The notes beneath the pieces were generated by a model that saw only the letters and a program-made list of their open reading frames with translations, made no database searches and was not told the origin of the DNA. From the IMG/VR virus record IMGVR_UViG_3300033153_007277, positions 1-64,000 of that record: 64,000 bases of DNA; one strand, written 5' to 3'. The stretch's first letter is position 1, and each line of letters opens with the position of its first letter. Origin of the DNA: a virus. A program made the position numbers and the translations under genes. Below, in pieces: positions 59,758-64,000 of the stretch.

Positions 59758-59775
59758 TAGTTCTTTGACATATGA
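59758..59775 (+). promoter_or_regulatory. Promoter-like element TAGTTCTTTGACATATGA
   Basis: The element is shared, with few changes, with the minus strand at 58221-58203 (TAGTTCTTTAACATATTGG). Its form resembles upstream elements of strong Bacteroidota promoters. It would start transcription of the early plus-strand genes from 60077. Confidence 0.4.
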
Positions 59776-59911
59776 AGTTGTAAAACGAAGGGGTGCTAAC
59801 AAACCCTAAAAAGAAAACCCAAGTGGGGGGAAAAGAGTACCACTTTAAACAGACAAAAGACTACGGTGACCAGTGAATAAAGTAACTGGATACGTAGCAA
59901 GATTATACAGC

Positions 59912-59985
59912 TATGAAGTGTTAATAGAGTGACGCAAGGATGGCAACCTTAAAAACTAAACCATGAAGTGTTAACAGAGTTACGC
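59912..59985 (+). repeat. Direct repeat in the early leader (about 24 bp, 50-bp period)
   Basis: TATGAAGTGTTAATAGAGTG plus ACGC (59912-59935) recurs as CATGAAGTGTTAACAGAGTT plus ACGC (59962-59985), with three or four changes. A stem CCAGTT-GGT-AACTGG (59988-60002) follows the second copy. Possibly binding sites or RNA hairpin-associated repeats in the leader of the gene at 60077. Confidence 0.6.
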
Positions 59986-60011
59986 CCAGTTGGTAACTGG
60001 TAAAACTGTTT

Positions 60012-60056
60012 CCCCTCAATCATTCATTTGGTTGCGGGGAACAAAGGCGTTATGCC
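60012..60056 (+). other. Structured leader motif, copy 1
   Basis: CCCC (60012-60015) pairs with GGGG (60036-60039), followed by AACAAAGGCGTTATGCC. The block GGGGAACAAAGGCGTTAT is nearly repeated at 61999 (GGGGAACCAAGGCGTTAG). Each copy precedes a small early gene by about 20 bases. It is probably an RNA regulatory element of the early genes. Confidence 0.5.
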
Positions 60057-60076
60057 ATTCATTAAATCATACTATT

Positions 60077-60466
60077 ATGAGCAAAATTGAGAGCACTGTA
60101 AAAGGGTTAATTAATGCTGTAAACTACAAAGGAGAGTTTGCAAAAGAATCCAAGGATAAACTACTAGAGTTCTATTTGGTTACGAATAAAACTAGGTTAA
60201 ATTCACTAGATTTAAACAAAGTAAAAGATCATGATTTTAAAAGCGAAATAATGACCGGAGCAATGAGACTTGGAAAACAAAGAGACCTCAGAAAAATAGT
60301 TACAAAACTTGAGAGACATGCTTATGCCCCCGAATTAAATCAACTTCATTTTAAAAACGGTAAAACGCTCAAAGTAAAAGCCGATAACATGGATGACGCT
60401 ATACTTTATGCTTCAATATATTTAAGCTCTGGAGAGGTGAAAAGATACGGATATACAATAACTTAA
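60077..60466 (+). CDS. Hypothetical early protein
   Basis: A 129-residue basic protein: MSKIESTVKGLINAVNYKGE, then LEFYLVTNKTRLNSLDLNKV, LGKQRDLRKIVTKLERHAYA and a beta-like end (LKVKADNMDDAILYASIYLS). The start is the ATG at 60077 after the structured leader, not a longer frame from 59990. No family recognised. Confidence 0.6.
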   Translation: MSKIESTVKGLINAVNYKGEFAKESKDKLLEFYLVTNKTRLNSLDLNKVKDHDFKSEIMTGAMRLGKQRDLRKIVTKLERHAYAPELNQLHFKNGKTLKVKADNMDDAILYASIYLSSGEVKRYGYTIT

Positions 60467-60548
60467 TTACAAGCCCCCGAATGTTATTCGATTAACTCAG
60501 GGGTTCCAAGTCGATGGAGGACTATAACTCCACACATCAACAACAACT

Positions 60549-60608
60549 CGCAGTACAGCGGTGCTCATAGAATAAGCTATGGGGGTGGTTCGACTCCATT
60601 TTCTGCGA
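60549..60608 (+). tRNA. tRNA-like D, D-arm-less (low confidence)
   Basis: Acceptor CGCAGTA/TTCTGCG (one T-T mismatch), anticodon-like hairpin CATAG-AATAAG-CTATG with a 6-base loop, and T arm GGTGG-TTCGACT-CCATT. The D arm is replaced by ten bases that can form only AGC-GGT-GCT. Total 60 nt. It may be a degenerate tRNA or a tRNA mimic in the leader of the gene at 60629. Confidence 0.3.
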
Positions 60609-60628
60609 CAAACTAAACACTTAGAATT

Positions 60629-60781
60629 ATGACGAAGCAATATAAATGGAGACTGTTTCTATTTGGAGACATAATCTACGAAACAGATGACATCTTAGCT
60701 GCTGAGGCTTACAAGTCGACGTACAAAGAAGTGTTAAAAAAGCATATAACAATTGAACAAAACACATTGATAACTAAATAA
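60629..60781 (+). CDS. Small early protein (50 aa)
   Basis: A short frame starting MTKQYKWRLFLFGDIIYETD, followed by an Ala/Lys helix (LAAEAYKSTYKEVLKKHI). It precedes the DUF8033-like gene by 10 bases. A real gene by spacing; no function recognised. Confidence 0.55.
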   Translation: MTKQYKWRLFLFGDIIYETDDILAAEAYKSTYKEVLKKHITIEQNTLITK

Positions 60782-60791
60782 AACTACTATT

Positions 60792-61625
60792 ATGAAAAAG
60801 GTATTTACAAGCTCATACGATGTGATACATCTATTTGCACAAAGAAGTCAAGACGAAGCAAGAGTTTCAAACAGAAGCGTATATTTTAACAACGAAACAA
60901 AGATTTATTCTTATGGTTCGCATTATTTGTTAGGTGAGTTTTTAGATGCCAACACAATAATGATAAATGATGACGGATATAGCGTTACAACATCAAAACA
61001 TATCAGCCAAATAAAAGGAGCAACAAGCCAGTATAGACAGTTCTTAAAATCAGAGTCGGACATCGACAGAGTACATAGTCACGTAATAGCTAACAAAAAC
61101 AGGTTAGCAAATGCAAGAAAGCCCGAAATGTACATAAACCCCATTTTAAATCTATGGTCCACGCTTAACACTTTCCTTGAATACAGCAAAGCAAAGAAGT
61201 ACAAAAGCAATAAAAAATATCGAGAGATTAAATCTATTGTGAATGCCCTCAATAATGGTTCCGATGACTTCAAAGAGAAATTGAGACTTGCAGCCATAAA
61301 AGAAGCGAAAGCTCAAAAGAGAAAAGACGCGAAAGAACTAGTAGAAAAACTAGAGAAATTCAACAACTATGAAATCAATTTCTTTAGAGTTGGAAAGGAG
61401 GACTACCTGAGACTATCACAGGATGGTGAAAGAGTGGAAACTTCCCAACATGTAAGCGTTAAGCGAGAGAATGCAAAACTATTGTATCAAATGATCGAAA
61501 GAGGTATTGAAATAAAAGGCAAGCATATCGAAAACTATGTAGTTACCAGTATAAACGGTACATTGAAAATTGGATGCCATAGTATAAATATTGAGAGCAT
61601 GCATAAAATAGGCAAATCTCTGTAG
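60792..61625 (+). CDS. DUF8033-like early phage protein
   Basis: A 277-residue protein. The N-terminus (VIHLFAQRSQDEARVSNRSV, IYSYGSHYLLGEFLD and YSVTTSKHISQIKGATSQYR) matches a conserved early phage/plasmid protein domain known as DUF8033. The rest is a Lys-rich helical part and a C-terminal domain repeating the pattern on a smaller scale (INFFRVGKEDYLRL, VETSQHVSVKRE). Function unknown; typical of the first-expressed genes. Confidence 0.65.
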   Translation: MKKVFTSSYDVIHLFAQRSQDEARVSNRSVYFNNETKIYSYGSHYLLGEFLDANTIMINDDGYSVTTSKHISQIKGATSQYRQFLKSESDIDRVHSHVIANKNRLANARKPEMYINPILNLWSTLNTFLEYSKAKKYKSNKKYREIKSIVNALNNGSDDFKEKLRLAAIKEAKAQKRKDAKELVEKLEKFNNYEINFFRVGKEDYLRLSQDGERVETSQHVSVKRENAKLLYQMIERGIEIKGKHIENYVVTSINGTLKIGCHSINIESMHKIGKSL

Positions 61626-61706
61626 TCGACTAAGCGACTCTAAACCACATTAAGCTTAGTGCGTCCCTCATTGCGAGGGGGTTGTATAAACTAAAACACA
61701 TATAAA

Positions 61707-61967
61707 ATGAAAGGATTACTAGTAATTGCAGCAGCTGCAATGTCGAAAGAAGCACTTGTTGACCTATTAGAAGAAGCAGTCGAAGAGTTTAAAAAAGACC
61801 CCACCGATGAAAACTTCAAAAAGGTAGCCATGCCCGCTTTAATGGTGACTACTAAAGCCTCTATAATAGAGAAGGGAGGAGATAGTACTGAAGCTGCTAT
61901 TGAAATGATTCAGGAATTAGATAGAACGGGGAAAGCATCCAAGCTACTTGACTCAGAAGAAAATTAA
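61707..61967 (+). CDS. Small acidic protein
   Basis: An 86-residue protein. MKGLLVIAAAAMSKEALVDL is followed by an acidic helix LLEEAVEEFKKDPTDENFKK and a helical end. Possibly a host-takeover modulator; no family recognised. Confidence 0.55.
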   Translation: MKGLLVIAAAAMSKEALVDLLEEAVEEFKKDPTDENFKKVAMPALMVTTKASIIEKGGDSTEAAIEMIQELDRTGKASKLLDSEEN

Positions 61968-61998
61968 CAACATTCCCCAACACCCCTCAAAAGGTCCA

Positions 61999-62018
61999 GG
62001 GGAACCAAGGCGTTAGCC
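61999..62018 (+). other. Structured leader motif, copy 2
   Basis: GGGGAACCAAGGCGTTAG plus CC repeats the element at 60036. The GGGG can pair with either CCCC at 61975 or 61983. It lies 22 bases before the ATG at 62041. Confidence 0.5.
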
Positions 62019-62040
62019 ACAAAACCAAACACATACCACT

Positions 62041-62205
62041 ATGAAAAATGTAATAAGTACAGCCGTAAAGAATGAAATCAAAGCCATGAGCGCAAGCAAA
62101 GTCGAAGATTCAATATCAACGTCCGACAGGGTGAAAATTGGCATCTGCTTAGTATTAGTTGTAGCGTTAGGCGTGTTAATTGTAACGTTCGGAGAATCTT
62201 TTTAG
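62041..62205 (+). CDS. Small membrane protein (54 aa)
   Basis: A short frame: a charged N-terminus with NEIKAMSASKVEDSISTSDR and one hydrophobic C-terminal segment (VKIGICLVLVVALGVLIVTF, about 31-50). It may be a membrane inhibitor or a small holin-like protein of the early region. Confidence 0.55.
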   Translation: MKNVISTAVKNEIKAMSASKVEDSISTSDRVKIGICLVLVVALGVLIVTFGESF

Positions 62206-62207
62206 TT

Positions 62208-62435
62208 ATGTGCCATTCAGAACTAGTAGAACTTTTATTTGAATTAGATTCAGTAAGAGAAGCGTTACACAGAACAGATGTAGCTATGATCCGTCAGGCC
62301 CAAATGGAAACCAATGAGCGAACAATTGACAATCGCGTTAGAATCCACCGCCAACAAAAACAACTAAGAAAAGAAAGAATAAGAGCGAACATGGAAATAG
62401 GTTTCGCTCTTGAATGTCCAACAATGAAAAACTAA
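62208..62435 (+). CDS. Small coiled-coil protein
   Basis: A 75-residue protein: CHSELVELLFELDSVREALH and RTIDNRVRIHRQQKQLRKER, mainly helical and basic toward the end. It begins 2 bases after the previous stop. No family recognised. Confidence 0.5.
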   Translation: MCHSELVELLFELDSVREALHRTDVAMIRQAQMETNERTIDNRVRIHRQQKQLRKERIRANMEIGFALECPTMKN

Positions 62436-62446
62436 AAATCACTATC

Positions 62447-63267
<821 letters not shown>

Positions 63268-63271
<4 letters not shown>

Positions 63272-63525
63272 AAACAGTGACAATAAGAGCTAGATTCCAA
63301 CAGTCAGAAAAGGCATACATCTTCCTCAACAGCTCACCAAGAACCTACAAAGGAAAGTTCCTCAACAACATGATTTCCCTCCCAAAATCCCAGACCGAGA
63401 TCATCGAGATAGAAGAGATTGCCATGAGCCTAAAAGCAGTATCAGTCGCCATACCAAACTGGTTATACGACAAACTCCCCCTGGATTGCCCAGAGTGGAA
63501 AGATTTAATAAAATCACTATCATAA
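63268..63525 (+). CDS. Hypothetical protein
   Basis: An 85-residue protein starting MKTVTIRARFQQSEKAYIFL, coupled to the repeat protein by ATGA (63268-63271). Segments IISLPKS-like and VAIPNWLYDKLPLDCPEW are unrecognised. Probably expressed together with the Imm-5-like protein. Confidence 0.6.
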
Positions 63526-63547
63526 TTATTAACTAACACGTATTAAA

Positions 63548-64000
63548 ATGAGTAGAATAACAAAAGCAATAACTGAAGAAGTAGCTATTAAAATGACGGT
63601 TAAAAATGCCGAAGAAATAGAGGTTCTAAAAAAAGAGCTTAATGACAAAGCAATAGAATTTCATATTGCTAATACTCCTAAAGAAATTTTAGAAATGTAT
63701 GCAAAATATCCATCTTATTTTAAAAGGGCAACCCAGTTTCGTTTAGGATCTGATTTTAGTTATAAATACGTTGAATCTTCAGTAAAACTACCTTACGAAG
63801 GAGATTCATGTTTTAACAATAATTATATCAACTTTACTAATAAAGAGGAAACTAAATTAGTTAAACTACATTATAAAATAATTGATGCAGAAAAAGCCCT
63901 AAAAGATTTGAGACAAGATATTAAAATAGCTTTATATAGTATGCGAACTTACGCTAAGGTTGAAAAGGAATTTAATGAAGCTTTTAAATTTCTGCCTAAG
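63548..64000 (+). CDS. Nmad5-like protein, 3' end outside the window
   Basis: An open frame of at least 151 residues running to the edge. MSRITKAITEEVAIKMTVKN, then IALYSMRTYAKVEKEFNEAF and FKFLPK near the end of what is visible, match the pattern of Nmad5 (nucleotide-modification-associated domain 5) proteins. These are found in phages with modified DNA; their exact chemistry is not established. The gene is truncated by the window, not broken. Confidence 0.55.
   Translation, partial: MSRITKAITEEVAIKMTVKNAEEIEVLKKELNDKAIEFHIANTPKEILEMYAKYPSYFKRATQFRLGSDFSYKYVESSVKLPYEGDSCFNNNYINFTNKEETKLVKLHYKIIDAEKALKDLRQDIKIALYSMRTYAKVEKEFNEAFKFLPK

Larger units (their letters stand above)
58980..59911. 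other. Long non-coding control region between the two arms
   Basis: About 0.9 kb with no supported gene. It holds C-rich runs (CCCCCACCCC), a hairpin AACCCCT-TTGGG-AGGGGCT at about 59249-59266, a nested stem AGAGC...GCTCT enclosing CGCC...GGCG at about 59316-59353, and a 13-bp tandem repeat at 59501. A promoter-like TAGTTCTTTGACATAT lies at 59758. As the divergence point of the two arms it is the best place for an origin or major switch. That is inference. Confidence 0.45.

Noticed and set aside
60012-62018. CRISPR array or riboswitch in the early leaders
   Set aside because: Only two copies of the motif with no regular spacer pattern, so not CRISPR. No known riboswitch consensus could be matched.

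Overview
The window is part of a tailed double-stranded DNA phage genome, AT-rich, and most likely a podovirus-type phage of a Bacteroidota (flavobacterial) host. The host inference rests on promoter-like sites matching the Bacteroidota -7 box (TAnnTTTG), on a DUF3127-type single-stranded DNA-binding protein, and on a virion module with no tape-measure or sheath genes but a portal, two or three ring/adaptor proteins, a 1547-residue nozzle-like protein and very large internal (ejection) proteins. The layout recalls Cellulophaga podoviruses and distantly crAss-like phages; this is recognition from memory, not a database result. The window is not obviously a complete genome: the last gene runs off the right edge and no DNA polymerase or RNA polymerase gene is present. 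LAYOUT. (1) 1-16126, plus strand: early and replication genes, tightly packed and often overlapping by ATGA. They include a C5-methyltransferase-like protein, a DnaQ-type exonuclease, a Rad52-like annealing protein, a replisome-organiser-like protein, a T7 gp4-like primase-helicase, a DUF1064 nuclease, an SSB-like protein, three free-standing homing-type HNH genes and many small hypothetical or membrane proteins. (2) 16101-18613, minus: lysis region (spanin-like, YkuD-like peptidoglycan enzyme, two holin-like proteins). (3) 18625-25605, minus: receptor-binding and tail-fibre proteins. (4) 25626-51270, minus: virion module (2710-residue polyvalent ejection protein, 874-residue internal protein, gp14-like protein, nozzle, ring proteins, capsid, scaffold, portal). 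(5) 51368-57403, minus: large terminase, RepL-like winged-helix protein, HNH protein, a DUF3310 fusion and small proteins. (6) 57420-58580, minus: an RNA cluster. (7) 58850-60070: about 1.1 kb non-coding regulatory region with repeats and hairpins. (8) 60077-64000, plus: early small genes with structured leaders, an Imm-5-like protein with a striking Ala/Asp/Tyr repeat, and the start of an Nmad5-like gene. The two arms are transcribed away from the non-coding region (plus rightward, minus leftward), and the plus-strand early block at 1-16126 converges with the lysis genes at 16.1 kb. MOST INTERESTING POINT: the RNA cluster appears to encode a circularly permuted tmRNA. The T-arm and 3' acceptor strand (58102-58067) lie upstream of a textbook tmRNA 5' end (58011 downward) on the same strand. 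The two parts are connected by a perfect 7-bp acceptor helix and a long P2-like helix, and a 15-residue tag reading frame starts with GCA and ends in VAA. Around it lie several tRNA-like sequences with good acceptor, D and T arms but abnormal anticodon arms, one carrying an 81-nt insertion with a pseudoknot.
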